Shown here piece after piece: positions 35,607 through 49,288 of a stretch of DNA of 64,000 nt. The stretch comes from Ziziphus jujuba (lineage: Eukaryota; Streptophyta; Magnoliopsida; Rosales; Rhamnaceae), in assembly GCF_031755915.1 (NCBI RefSeq), contig NC_083384.1:28658501-28722500 (forward strand), read 5' to 3'. Position 1 is the stretch's first letter; each line of letters opens with the position of its first letter. The position numbers were made by a program, and so were the translations under genes. The notes under the pieces were generated by a model. The model had not been told where the DNA came from. It saw nothing but the letters and a program-made list of their open reading frames with translations, and made no database searches.

Positions 35607-36462
35607 ATTTTAGTGTCACCATTCTGTTTGGCAAAAATACTTTTGCATTTTTCAGAATACTTTTGCATTTTAATGAAAATTACAAAAAACACTCCCCCCT
35701 CATTTTATGTTTATGTTACAATATTACCTCTTTTACAGTCTTTTAAAATTTTCTGTCCAACAAAGAGAGAGAAGCCTTGATTGTTTCACTTGCAATCAGC
35801 CCACTAAGCCCGCTAAGAAGAGATGTATCATGTATGTACAATAATGCAACGAGCATAGGATATTTACCAATTATATCCATCAACTAATCAGACAAATGAC
35901 ATAATAATATTTTATTTGTTTAAATTGAATTTCATATATTCTTTTAAGGATTTACTTATTCATATTGATCTTATATTATTTTTTAAAATAACAAAATAAT
36001 AAAAAATTATCAACCAAATCAGTCAATAAGTAATTTGGTAAAGAAACTGGAGCATTACTCATATATATATATATATATATATATTAAAGACAATAGTGAA
36101 CAAGGTTGAATAGATTAGCAAACTGGTCTTGCCAGCCTCGTTTGGTATACATGGTCATAGTTATGAACAAAGTAGTTTCTGTACTAGAGGATCTAAAGTC
36201 ACAAAAGAGTCATAGCTTTTACTTGTGTAAACGTTAAGAGAACAAGAAAAAGGCTTTCAGACTACTTGTATAATTAGCCAAGGACTTGGTCGCCTATCAA
36301 CATTTTGACCATGCATATATGTCTCTACAGTAAAACCAACAAAAAGGGCACAGAATTGCAGAATTCAGAGATCTCACTTTCTCTTGATTGCTTTGCATTT
36401 GCCAAATTATATACCTATCTAGAAGACTGATTACTGACCAGCCTCAAAGTTGTAAGCTCCAT

Positions 36463-38702
36463 CTATGAAGGAATGAAGAAAGGATCCTCTTTATTCTGGT
36501 ATATCTTAAATAGTTGCTTAGAGTGCTCAACTGCTAGTTTTCTGCACTCAGAAAGTCCTTTCCTGTTTTGAAGCTCCAACTCCTTCACAGATCTTCTTAA
36601 CTTCCCATGGGGATCCTCATCAATAAGAAACCTGGCCAAACGAATTCCCCTGGAGCAATGGATATAAGCCATTATTATTACAGAAGTTTTCAGAAGCAAA
36701 TAAAAAATAGCATTATGGAAATGGAATCAAACTTCATGTAGAAGCTATTTTATCTTAGACATTACAGGGTAAAAAATAGCTCAAAATAGCATCTGTGTTG
36801 AAAAAGAAAATTAGGAAATTTCATAATATTAGTTCATTGGTCAAAATACATGACAAGCATACAAAATACCACAAATGAGGGGCAAAGATAAGAATTGAGT
36901 CTCACTCGGTGAGCAATAAGCTAAATTGGGATTTAGTGAAAATTGTCAACAGTGTAATAAGATAGATTGGGATTTTGTGAAAACTGTCAAGAGTGTGTGA
37001 GATGTCAAATAACTAATAAGATTTCCATATGATGAGGATGAAAGGAAATTAAACAATATTCCAATCTCATTGGGCTATTACCCATGGAGGATGACAAATT
37101 TTTTTCTTCCTCAAACAAACTTTTTTAAAATTTGGAAAGTGAAGAATAATCACATTCATGTATTTAATACTCACTTGAGACATGATTAAGAAAACACCAT
37201 ATAGACCAAAATCAATTGAGCTAATCATGCCAAATAACATTGTGATGTGTTACTAAACACAGTCAAATAATACCAGACAACATGGAAAGAGTAGAACAAG
37301 CTTCTATATGCTAAGTTCTATACAAGCGTCAAGGCTCATACATAGATGTGGAGTACAAATATTTACAAGTAAATCCGAAATTCAAACTCATCTATAATAG
37401 ATGATGTTGGCTTATAAATAAACATGATAATGAAACTTAAAGTTTAACCTCCCATGAAATCGAGAAGGGAAGGAGGCAAAAAAAAAAAAAAAAAAAAAAA
37501 ACAAACAAACATGGAGAAAATGATTTTTTAGCCATACCTGGGTGCATCGAACTTTTTGAATCCTCTGTCATCTGAAAATGGATAAACCCCAGGTGATGCT
37601 GATTCCATTACTGATTTATGCTGTCTATAAAGTGCACAAACAGCATTCAAACAAAGTTCGGGATCTTTCTCAAATGCTGAAACCATATCAGCTTCAGATG
37701 CCCATCTTTTATTTTCTCCAGTCTTTTGATATTTTGATAGAAGCTCATTAATGTCAGCATCAGCATCACTGGTGCTATCCGTATCATCAGATTCAGATGA
37801 GCTGGTACTTTCCTCAATATCTACAAGTTCATCAATCCTGCCTCCAGAAAACCTGTTTAAAATAGTTGGAAATGGTGGTACTGTTGCTATTTTCTCTTCA
37901 GATCCTCTCAAGATCGCTTGATCTTGACTTAATGGTCTACGCAGTTCTTCAACATCATTAGCAACAGAAGGAATACCTTTTTCAGAGCAATGACTTGGAA
38001 TCGTATTGTCTTCATGAATTTTATTGCTCTCACTCTCACATAAATCAATAGATGAAGCTCGTTTTCTTTTGAGCAGTCTTCTCCTTTCCATACCCATCAT
38101 GCTAGAATCTTCAATGTCTGCAAGATTTTGAGATTTTCCTTTATTGTTCACTGGCATATAATCATCATCACTATCGGCAATCAAAATAGGGTCTCCAGGT
38201 GCAAATTTTCCAGAGCCTGCATTGAAGATAATTGTTTGAGATTACAAAGCTATAAGGTAGATTCAATCACAAAGAAAACAGAAATAATTTTGCAGCTTTA
38301 AGTTTTGAAGGCGTGTATAAACTACTCCATATTTCGAGCAAAATAAATAAACATAAGCTCTTAAATATTTGGAAACAGAATATATCCAGCATATCAAGAT
38401 TTTGAATCACCTTATGAAATGTGTTTGTTAGAGTATTTTAGTCATAGATAAGGAAGTAATCGTTATATCCTATTCATTTTATGAACATATTACCACCCTG
38501 ACTTAATCATTTTGTATTGAAGCATTGGAGTAAACATGGTGTACATATTAAAGACCAGATTTTACTCTTGAATTGGGGTAAGATGAAACAAAAAGTTGGA
38601 GATCATATTCAGTGCATATCCAACACACAACTCACCTAAAGAGAAGCCTAACTCACATTGATTCCATGAGCATCCAGCCACAGCCACAAAATATGTATAC
38701 AG

Positions 38703-38739
<37 letters not shown>

Positions 38740-39809
38740 AATATTATATATATGTAATCTTTCAGAATATTTTAAACCTTAATTAGTAAAACTAACTACC
38801 CATAGCACCAGAAGTCAGTCATATGAAATAAAAACCCATCAATTCTGATTTGAACTACATAAAACTTTAAAAAAGGATTCAATTTTTTAAGAAAATAAAA
38901 TTAGAAAAAAAGCTACCAAATTTCCAAACTACCTTCTTCACCTTCGGTTAGTGGACTAGGAGCAGAGACCTCATTCTGTTCAACTCTGGCATTTTCATTC
39001 CAATTAGAAGCCACATTCTCCTCCTCTGATGGAAGACGAACAGATTCCCCAATACCATTTTCGCCATTGTCGTCGTCTCCATTCCCTTCGATAACCTCCA
39101 CAGGACCTGAACGCTCCAAAGCATTGCTGCTATTCAACATCTTTACGTCTTCCTCTAACCTGGAGACTCGTTGCTCGTACCTGCTCATCCACCGATTGAG
39201 TTCCTCTTCAGCCCCTTTTTTTTCAGACTCCAACTCACTGTTCTTCTCCTTCAGCTCATCAATGGTGGTTTTATAACTATTTTTAACTTGTTCCATACGC
39301 TTCTCATATCTTTCATTGGCCTCTTTCGCCCTCTCATTCAAATCATTGAACAGGGTCTCAAATTTCACCTTCTCTATGCAATGAGAATCCCGTTCCTCTT
39401 TGGCCAAATTCATCAAAGATTCCAACTCGGCGTTCTTCTTCCTCAGCTCGTCAATGGTGGTTTGGTTATCTTCAACTCTCTTATTAACCTTAACCTTTTT
39501 GAGAAGCTTCTCGTAGCTTTCCTTGGCTTTATCTGCTCTCTCATTCGAGGCTTTGAACTCCTTCTCGTATCTGATCTTCTCTAGACTGTGAAAATCCCTT
39601 TCTTTCTGGAACAGAGAAATCTCTTCCTTCATCTTCTCTATTTCTAGCTTCATCTCCGCTTCTTTAGCCACCAGAATCCCTTCGACCATGTCGAAATCCT
39701 CGGTTCTAAAAGCGGTTCTGAGATTCATGATGAGCTCTGGAATGCTCTTGTTCTTCTCAGAATCGATGCCCAGATGAGGAGGATTCTCAACTTCCTTCAT
39801 CACCTCCAT
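36463..39809 (-). CDS. Uncharacterised coiled-coil/acidic protein, probably nuclear
   Basis: Three coding exons on the minus strand, 39809-38933, 38216-37538 and 36649-36463, join in phase to give 580 aa. I do not recognise the family with certainty. Residues about 40-235 form a long coiled coil with two related segments, each reading roughly TTIDELRKKNAELES or TTIDELKEKNSELES. Residues about 240-290 are acidic. Exon 2 adds an acidic SDDDY stretch at about 308, a basic cluster RRRLLKRKR (336-344) that looks like a nuclear localisation signal, and a Ser/Asp tract at 427-445. The C-terminal block from about 464 (RWASEADMVSAFEKDPELCL, then GIRLARFLIDEDPHGKLRRS) looks globular and conserved. The gene is head-to-head with the crooked-neck gene, 1.66 kb apart. 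A 26-base T-tract (coding strand) stands about 20 bases before the ATG. Confidence 0.78.
38703..38730. repeat. (AT)n microsatellite in an intron
   Basis: Fourteen AT units lie within the first intron (38217-38932) of the coiled-coil gene. Confidence 0.9.
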
Positions 39810-41465
39810 GGCTACAAATTCGAAAATGAAAAAAAAAAAAAAAAAAAAAAAAAAGCCTTCAGACTTTTTTTTTTCCCCTCAAAATAAAAATGAAAAATTT
39901 GGATAGCATTATAATACCCATTTGAAGACTTTCTAAGAAGACTACTTCTTTACCTCTGAACTTCGGTCTCACAGGAGAGGAAAGTGAGAGTTTCTTCTTC
40001 CTCTTCTTCTTCTTCGTTCTTTTTCTTCTTCTCCGTGTTTGGAGCCCCAACGGCGCTGAATCGGCGTGAGGGAATAAAAAACAATACTACCAGTCAGATT
40101 GCTTTGGTACTCGACCGCATTAAAAAAAATTAAAAACAGAAAACACCTTTTTTTTTTTTTTTGGGAAATTTTATGTTAGAGAATATTTTCGTAATCTATT
40201 TTTCATTTGTAACATTTTTTTTTTTAAATTTTTGGCATATAAGGAAATTATGAACAATAAGACAACAATGTAATGAAGTTTAATCATAATTTACACTTTA
40301 ATTAAAAATTTTGACAAATTCATGATTAAGGTTAAAAATATTATTATGATGACAATGAAAAATAAGATAACAATGTTTTGCTAATAGATTATGTTGAAAT
40401 ATTGAAGTAAAAATAAAATGTGAAGGGATAAAATGTAATTTTCTTAAATAGAAAGGCGTTCGTATACAAAATGTAAAATATAAATAGTTATTTTTTGTCA
40501 AAGATAAAAAGTATTTATTTCTAATTTCATAAAAAAAAAATAGTAGTTATTTTGAAATTTACACTTGATTTTTTGTTTTTTTGGTGTTTTTGACTTTTTG
40601 ATTATTTTGAGATGTATTTAATCTAAAATTGCAAAAAGTAAACATTTTTCTACAGAAAAAAGTAACAAATTTTACTTTTATCTTTTTACAAAGTTTCATT
40701 AACACCTTTTTTTTTTTTTTTTTTGGGAAAAGAGTCTCATTAACACATTCACTATAAAATTACATTTATAAAAGAAAACTATAAAATTACATCAAGAAAA
40801 TTAAAAAAAAAAATCATAAATTTACATTTTTTAAAATTAAAAGGAGATGATTTCTCATTAAAAGTAAATAGGAATTACATACTTCAACAGGGTTGTTTCG
40901 TTTTTAAGTCATATCATATACATAGTTTTGATATTAGGGAGACATATACATAGTTTGTCTTGTTTGTAGGGTTGTTCTTTTTCGCATAATTAAGAATAAT
41001 TTTTTTTATACAACCACATATTTATTTGGTATGTGCTCGTCAAAAAAAGAAGAAGAAGAAGAAGCCCTTACTAACTCTTTTATCTTATCTTATCATAAAA
41101 AATAAATAAATAAATAAATAAAAAAGCTACTTCATCTTCACAAATATCCAAAATAAAACTTTATTAGTAGTTGAATATTTTTAGGAAATTAAATATTAAT
41201 ATTAGTATCTCAGGAAATTAAATAAATAAATAATTAAATTTTTTCAAAAAAATAAATAAATTCACCTTTTTTTTTCTTTTTTTTTTTTTTAAGACGTGCT
41301 TTTCTTTATTTTATTTTACGTCCAAAGCCAATTGGGACTCATTGGAGAAGAAACTATCTTTCAGCCTCTCTCATCGTCCGAAAAACCCAATTCTCCCTCT
41401 CTTTTTCTGTCTTTTATCACTTTCAATTTTCTCGGACCAGTCGGAAAAACAAAAAAACCCTAGCC
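39810..41465. other. Bidirectional promoter region, coiled-coil gene and crooked-neck gene
   Basis: Divergent genes flank this stretch. The left part (39,810-40,070) holds the coiled-coil 5' leader, with a 26-base A-tract at 39829-39854 on the plus strand and a CT-rich stretch to about 40,040. The middle is AT-rich spacer. The right 120 bases form a pyrimidine-rich leader that ends in AAACCCTAG (41455-41463), a telo-box-like sequence three bases before the crooked-neck ATG. Confidence 0.6.
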
Positions 41466-44400
41466 ATGGCCTCAGCCAAAGACGCCGACCCAACATTGGG
41501 TTACCTGACCCGCAAAGACACGGAGGTCAAGCTTCCACGTCCGACTAGGGTTAAGAACAAAACCCCAGCCCCAATCCAAATCACCGCCGAGCAGATCCTC
41601 CGCGAAGCCCGAGAACGTCAAGAGGCCGAAATCCGACCTCCCAAGCAGAAAATCACCGACTCCACCGAGCTCGCCGATTACCGTCTCCGCAAGCGCAAGG
41701 AATTCGAGGACCTAATCCGGCGAGTCCGATGGAACACCAGCGTTTGGATAAAGTACGCACAGTGGGAGGAGTCCCAGAAGGACTTCAATCGCGCTCGCTC
41801 CGTTTGGGAACGAGCTTTAGAGGTCGATTACAGGAACCACACGCTCTGGCTCAAGTACGCCGAGGTCGAGATGAAGAACAAGTTCATAAACCATGCCAGG
41901 AACGTCTGGGACCGTGCCGTCACTCTGTTGCCGAGGGTGGACCAGCTGTGGTACAAGTACATCCACATGGAGGAGATTCTCGGCAATGTCGCCGGAGCGA
42001 GGCAGATTTTTGAGAGATGGATGGGTTGGATGCCGGACCAGCAAGGGTGGCTCTCCTACATCAAATTCGAGCTCCGGTACAATGAGATTGATCGGGCCAG
42101 AGCGATTTTCGAGCGGTTCGTTCAGTGTCACCCAAAGGTCGGAGCTTGGATACGCTATGCAAAATTCGAGATGAAGAATGGGGAAATCGCTAGGTGTAGG
42201 AATGTGTATGAGAGGGCGGTGGAGATATTGGCTGATGATGAGGAAGCAGAGCAACTGTTCGTTGCGTTTGCTGAATTCGAGGAGCGTTGCAAAGAAACGG
42301 AGAGAGCTAGGTGTATATATAAGTTTGCACTTGATCATATACCCAAAGGGAGGGCTGAGGATTTGTATAGGAAATTTGTGGCATTTGAGAAACAGTATGG
42401 AGATAAGGAAGGGATTGAGGATGCTATAGTGGGGAAGAGACGGTTTCAGTATGAGGATGACGTGAGAAAGAACCCTTTCAACTATGATGCTTGGTTCGAT
42501 TATATTCGGCTTGAAGAGAGCGTGGGGAATAAAGCTAGGATTAGGGAAGTTTATGAACGAGCCATTGCGAATGTTCCTCCAGCTGAGGAGAAGCGGTATT
42601 GGCAGCGGTACATTTACTTGTGGTAAGTAGGTTATCTATTGAGATTTATAGATAAGCATGGCAGCTTTGGAGTATTGAGGTTCTATTTGTTGGCCAAATT
42701 GTTACTGATATTTTTGTTTGTTCATGTGTTGTATTTAGGATTAACTATGCGTTGTATGAGGAGCTTGATGCTGAAGACATGGAACGTACAAGAGATGTGT
42801 ATAGGTATACTTGAATTTTGTCAAACTGTGGTTATTGTTTGCCTTAAGACATTCCTTGATTATGGTTGCTGGTGCCTGTTGATATTCTGTATAATTTTTG
42901 TTGCATCACTGTAATAACACAGTCTGTGTAATTTTTAGCTGATTCGTTTGAAAAAAAGCTTGGTCGCCATTCATTGTGCCACTGCTTCAGCAAAACTTTA
43001 GTATCGTTGACTATTACAATCTATGTTATGAGGATATGGTTTGGTTCACAAGAATTTTCTACTTTTTCATTGTTTTGTAATTCCTCTAGATTTTTGTTTC
43101 CCTGGTAAAATTCGGAGTGTGGTTCAAGTAAGATGTGGATTTTTGTCATTGAATTCTTTCTTCACTTCCTCATTTTTCTTTTACTGTTGTGAAGTTCATC
43201 TCTATGCAACTGAGAGTTGAGCATTATTCAAGCCCGCTTGAGTAGATTTGAAATATTCAAAAGTTGTTCAATTTTGGATTACTCCAACTGTTTTGTAGAT
43301 CCCCATTTTCCGTATCCAATTACATTTAATTACTTCTTTTTTGTAGTAGGATTTAAAATGTACTCAGGTATATTGACCTTCCATTTTCAAACTTCTTCCT
43401 GATCTGGATGAACAGAGATGCATTGTTACTTCTATTATCATTTTCCATGAAAATGAGCATCCATATGGGTCGATTTGGATTGGATATCAATTTGATGGTC
43501 TTATGTTCTCTTTGTTTGTTAAAGCATTACTTGTGTTTGGTGAAAATTTAATATATATTAGCTTATACAGTTGTACCAAAAGAATTTAATTTATATTAGC
43601 TATTATGTTACATGAATGCTTTAATTTTTAATGTCAATTGTAATATTATTTGATTGTAGTCTTAGTTTGTTGGTTGCAATTACATATGTGGTGAAAATTG
43701 GTGTGATGATGATACACTCGTGAGATCCCAAAGTGAACAATGTTCATTTGCAATGTTTGTAGGTTTGTTGGCATATTAACTTTGTATATATCGCTTCTTG
43801 TCATGCCTTATATGATATTCATCCTTTCTGGGATTAAATTGCAATTGTGACAAGTCAGGTGTCTTTGTAATAAGTTGTGATTGTGTGTGGATGATGCATA
43901 CTTTTTAATTATTATATGGACATTTTTATAGAAATTAACTCACACTTTTGTATGATTGCTTCTTGGTATTCCTTACAAGTTTACAAGATTTCTGTCTGAA
44001 TTTTTCCAGGGAGTGTCTCAAACTGATTCCACATGAGAAATTCTCATTTGCAAAAATCTGGCTTCTTGCTGCTCAGTTTGAAATACGACAGTTGAATCTC
44101 AAGGGTGCACGGCTAATACTTGGTAATGCGATTGGAAAAGCTCCTAAAGATAAGGTAATGTACAAGCTGATATACTTTGTTTAATTGATTGATTTTATTA
44201 ATTTAATGTGTGCTGACAATTTGTTGTTTAACTCTCAGATATTTAAGAAATATATAGAGATTGAATTACAGCTTGGGAACATAGACCGCTGTCGAAAATT
44301 ATATGAGAAATATTTGGAGTGGGCACCGGAGAACTGTTATGCATGGAGCAAATATGCTGAGTTGGAAAAATCTCTATCAGAGACAGAGCGTGCAAGAAGC

Positions 44401-45381
44401 ATATTTGAGCTTGCAATTGCTCAACCTGCTCTTGACATGCCAGAATTATTGTGGAAGGTATCATATTGAATATTTTGTTGTAAATAAGAATGACTGTAAT
44501 TACTTGTTATACTGAATATACCCCTTTTTTTTTTTTTTTTTTTTTTTTCATTTCTTATGTATTGATGATATGTTTTGATAATAGGCATATATAGACTTTG
44601 AAATATCAGAGGGTGAATTTGAAAGAACCAGAGAATTGTATGAGAGATTATTAGACCGGACAAAACATCTGAAGGTCTGGTTAAGCTATGCAAAGTTTGA
44701 GGCATCTTCTATGGAGGAAAGCGATTTGACAGAGGAGCAAAAGAAACAATGTGTTTTGCATGCAAGAAGTAAGTACTCCTGATAATATTTCATTAATGCT
44801 ATTAGTAACTTATAGTTCATAGTTTTGGAGTTTCACAACAGTAAAACGAATTCTCACATTTATATATATTGTTATCCATCTGCGCTTCAGGAGTTTTTGA
44901 AAAGGCCATCAATTATTACAGAACTTCAGCACCTGAATTGAAAGAAGAAAGAGCCATGCTGCTGGAAGAATGGTTGAACATGGAGGTAAACTTTGGTGAA
45001 TTTGGGGATGTTAGCCTAGTTCAATCCAAGTTGCCAAAGAAACTGAAAAAGAGGAGGCAAATATTAGCTGAAGATGGTCCTGTTGGGTATGTGATCAATT
45101 TATCTCTTTATTTGTTAAATAGGTTAAAAATATTTATCTTAAGATCATCTGTCTTTATTAAGACTGCGGATTGGATTCTTAAGAAATTGATTCTGCTGCA
45201 ATTTTTTTTTTTTTTTTCTCATTCTGTAAATTCTTTTGCATGTGCTAACAAAATCTGGAATGGCAGGTTGGAGGAATACATTGATTACCTGTTCCCGGAG
45301 GAAACACAAACTACAAATCTGAAGATATTGGAGGCTGCATACAAGTGGAAGAAGCAGAAAGTATCTACAGACGAGGATTAG
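41466..45381 (+). CDS. CRNKL1-like: Crooked neck-like pre-mRNA splicing factor (HAT repeats)
   Basis: Seven exons, 41466-42622, 42739-42804, 44010-44154, 44239-44457, 44585-44768, 44891-45086 and 45267-45381, are all GT-AG and phase-consistent, encoding 693 aa, the usual size of Crooked neck/Clf1/Syf3 proteins. After a basic N-terminus (residues 1-80, including [20 protein letters not shown]) the protein is built of HAT (half-a-TPR) repeats. Each has a W..Y...E pattern followed by R...ER, for example [20 protein letters not shown] and [20 protein letters not shown]. Repeats continue to about residue 640 and the end is charged. Family members belong to the Prp19/NineTeen complex and scaffold the active spliceosome in the nucleus. 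Exon 1 carries more than half of the protein and is G+C-richer at its 5' end than the later exons. Intron 2 (42805-44009) holds no other gene. Confidence 0.95.
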
Positions 45382-48300
45382 CTTTTGGTTTTTTGAGTAC
45401 TTTGTAAATACAATCAAGTGTATTAAAAGACTTTTTTTTTTAGATTTTAATTGTAGTGGTTGAAGGATTTCTATACGTTCAGGAATATTTAGTAAACATT
45501 TTCCTTAAACAGCAATTTTGTGATTGTAGTTTCTAAATGAATCACAGAAACTCTGCCTCATTGTCCTCAACCAGAAACATTTTTCAATAATTATTCATCT
45601 TATAAAGAAAACAATGTTTTTTGACAAGTTTTCATCCCACACACCTACAACCCTTTCTAAAAGATGCCCATAAATCTTTTTCTTTACTCATCAGTTGCCA
45701 AGCATTGAATTAAGAAAGTGATGAGAATTAAATATCCTTTTGTATGTAACTTTTGTCTCCTTTGATGGCTGTTATTGGATAAAATGTTGAAGTTTATTTT
45801 TATAATTATTATTTTAATTATCAGTAAAAAAAATGTAAGAATATTTTAAATTTAATGGGCATGGAGAAGTTTATGTGTGGGATATGTTGATGCAAGTATT
45901 TATACCCGACAGTCTCCACATTAAAGAACTGTTGAGAGTAGTTCTACTTTTCCATGTTATAAGAATACCATTTGAATTAGACAATTTTACTTATGGCTCC
46001 AATTTGTTTTACATTGAATCTATAATGAAGATGCAAAAGAGTGGGGGCTGATTTGCCGGAAAGGTTGGAAGAAGACTTGAGATCTTCTGCACATAAGTGT
46101 GCATGGGTTCCAACACCCATAGGCAGCAGAAATAATGACTGACCCATGTGTTATTAATGGTTGTTTGACCCCGAGTGTATATTTAAGATTTTTTTTGGTT
46201 TAATTTTATATTTCCAATTTTTTGGCTATGATTTCACAATATGCATTTTTAAAATCTATTTTCATGCTATAGTTGTTAGCATTTTTTTTTTTTTTTTTTT
46301 TGCTATAGTTTTTAACATAAGATGTATAACTTTTTTTTTTTGGGGGGGAATTTATATTTTATAATATGATTAGTACATTTTTTAATTTCCAAAATAATTA
46401 CATACATTTTTTTAAAAAAATAATTGTATTTTTTACGGTATGGTTGTAAAACATTATAGATGTACGTACTGGCACTGCAGCTGATACAAACATTAAACCA
46501 ATAATAAGAACAAAAAACAAAGAAAAAAAAAAAAAGAAAAGAAAAAGGAAAAGCACTGGAAATAGCGCATGTCTTATATATCAGAGATGAGTGCCCAATA
46601 ATGCATCTTGTGAATGTGGCCAAACGATTTCTCACGCTCTTTTCGGACATTTTCTTACGAGATAAACGATAATTTTATATGCTTTACAGTTGTTTTTTTC
46701 CTGTAATTCTTAATGAGATTTAGTGGCATTTCAGTCAAAAGAAATTCTATTCTTTCCTTGTAAAGACAAACTTTTTACTGGGTTTGATTTCATTGGTTTT
46801 TAAATTAGCCCTCTCTCACTCTCTCTCTCTCTCTTTCTTTTCAAAAGTTTCATACAATTCTGAACGTACTCGTCACACAATGATGAACATACATTTTCTT
46901 TTTCTTTTTCTTTTTTGTTTGTTAACTAGGAAATTGAAAATTGCAATGAAAACAAGGGACATAAGAAACGCAAAGACACTGTGAACTCAAGCTTTAAGTT
47001 GCTAAAACGTTTTGAGTTTGCGGGGAAAACGTTTTTAAGTTCCCCTCGAAAAAGGAAAAAAAAAAAAAAAAAAAACAAAGCATTTGATATTTTGTGGCGA
47101 TTTCATATTGTCACGCAAATAATAGCAATCTGTGACAATCTAATGCATAGGCAGCGAGGTTAGTATGAAATAATAATCTATGCTTCAACTCAAAGGGCAG
47201 AAAAAGCTTTCCACTATCATTCCTTTTGGTTCCTCAACTACGCCATCATCTTAATTTCCATGAAAATTCAACGACATTTATTTGTAATTTCATTCTTCTT
47301 TTGAAATATTGCTGTTTTTCCTATTCAATAGAGTTTTACATTTGATCCAAAACTGCACTTAAATTTAAATGAATATAATTTATACGTTTTCATTACACTT
47401 TTGTTGTGGTGCTATGAAAATTTTCATAGAATATTATTTTGTTTCTATCTATGATTCGATTGTTTTAATGGTATTGGTGACATTAAAAAGTTGGATATAG
47501 GAAGTCTGAATTTTTCAAACAATTTGTGCAGTGCTCTCACTTTATGTCACATTAATATCAAAGCAATATACTAGAAACTTGGATATGAAATATGACACGG
47601 ACACATCCTTTATTCTATGTTTGGTTGCTGTAAAAGGATCGAAAAAGTTAGAAAAGGTCATTTACCAAAAAAATAAAAAATAAAAAGGTTAGAAAAGGAC
47701 AAACAAAATTATGATCTACATTTATGAATTTTTTCTATTTCATAGTTTTTGTCCTGTACGTGTACGTAATTCAAATTAATATGGGTTTTAGAATACAATA
47801 TTTGGTGGGTATTTGATTGGCCATTTGAGTATTAAGGATTTTTTTTTTTTTTTTCAAAAATGAAGATGAATGTAATTGAACTGGAGGAATCCACATATAA
47901 TAATAATAATTAATGTATAATAATCAAGTTAGCATTTCAAAAGTTCTGGAATATAAAAAATGAAATCGGTTTTCTAAATATAACACAAATTTTTGGAGGT
48001 CAAACTTTATTCCATAAATGAAATTATCCATCTTTTTACTCTATTTTAAGGAAAAAGTGTATTTAAATATCCCTAAGCTTAATTAATTTATTAGGTCTGC
48101 ATCATGTCAATAAATCTAATTTTGTATTTTTTCTGACTTTATTTTATTTTTGTTTTGTGATTATATGCTTTGTTCTTCTATTTCCTCTTTTTTTTTTTAA
48201 ATGACAAATTAAATTTAAGATTCATTTTATACTCATAGATGGCTTAGATTGCTGCTGAGCAAAGAACCATAAATAGAAACACCTGAAATATTAGCTGAAA

Positions 48301-49288
48301 TTGATATTTTAGGCAAAATAAAAAATAATATGATGTTACCAACTAAGAATTATTTATCCATTTCTATATATAAATATAAATAAATTAGTGTAAAATATAA
48401 TAATAAAAATAAATAATCATTTTTCAATAGTAATTAATTTGGTAATACTAATTATTTGACCAATTCCAACCTCAAGATTTGAAATATTTGAGGCAGTTGA
48501 CAAAAGAAGTAAAAAAAAAAAAAAAAAATCGATATTCTTGGGAACGAATATCAAATTGCAAAACCTGCAAAAAGAAAATCGACAAATTTACACTATTTTT
48601 CCTTTCTTTTTGTTGTTTTGTGGAACATATTCTCTTACAAATATTTTCTTCAGATTTATTCTCTCAAGATCTTCTGCATTTATTGTTCTCTTCCATCATT
48701 TTCATCTGAAAAAAAAAAAAAAACCCAAACTTATTAGAAGATATGGACCTCCATAAGAGCTGCATTGAATTAGATCATCTTAAGAGCCATAAATGCTCTT
48801 CTTATAGTTGAAAAATGCAGTGATCAAAGGCTTATTCTGAGAATCATTATTGAGAGAGTCAGATTACTGTAAACTTTTAAATGATGGATGTCTCAATTTT
48901 AATATTTTTTAAAAACTAGGAGTTAATCTTGGAGTTGAGAAATATATATAGAAATTTCAAAGAAATGAAATATCTGAAAATTTCCTTTATGACAGACATT
49001 GATCACATTGTGGACTGCTGATCCGGCTACTGCATAAATATCTTCAATTTTGTAAGTACATAAAACGATTTTGTCCTTTGGTATTTGTCTATTTTGTACA
49101 TCTTATAATTGTTTCCTATTATGTTTTGACTACTAATTATTCTTTCAAATTTGTCTTCTTCTTTTTTTTTTTTTTTTTAATTAAATTTCAGATCCAGAAA
49201 GTGAAGATACGATTGGACTTGCTTTTGTCTTGATTTGTGTTAATAATAAATACAAATTTTGCTGAAAAGTTGATTAACAAAATCAGAG
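45382..49288. other. Intergenic, 3' flank of crooked-neck and leader of the first NAB gene
   Basis: Bases 45382 to about 45,500 should be the crooked-neck 3' UTR. The next 3 kb is AT-rich spacer with poly-T and poly-A tracts and a CT run near 46811-46835; no protein-like frame was found. The right end is probably the 5' UTR of the first NAB-domain gene, with a predicted leader intron from GTAAGT at 49052 to an acceptor ending at 49191. Confidence 0.55.

Larger units (their letters stand above)
32434..36462. other. SPA 5' region and long AT-rich spacer
   Basis: Bases 32434-33430 are probably the SPA leader, including a predicted intron (32475-33269) and a short GA run at 33437-33449. Bases 33,660-33,900 should be its promoter. 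From 33,960 to 34,640 the DNA is extremely AT-rich. A promoter-like G+C-richer island lies at 34,820-35,060 without an obvious gene downstream. The rest holds a C29A12 tract, an (AG)n repeat and an (AT)n repeat. No coding sequence was recognised; the final bases should include the 3' UTR of the coiled-coil gene. Confidence 0.55.

Noticed and set aside
39171..39584. 137-codon plus-strand hydrophobic frame
   Set aside because: It is the antisense shadow of the Glu/Lys-rich coiled coil, which reads as Leu/Phe/Ser on the other strand.
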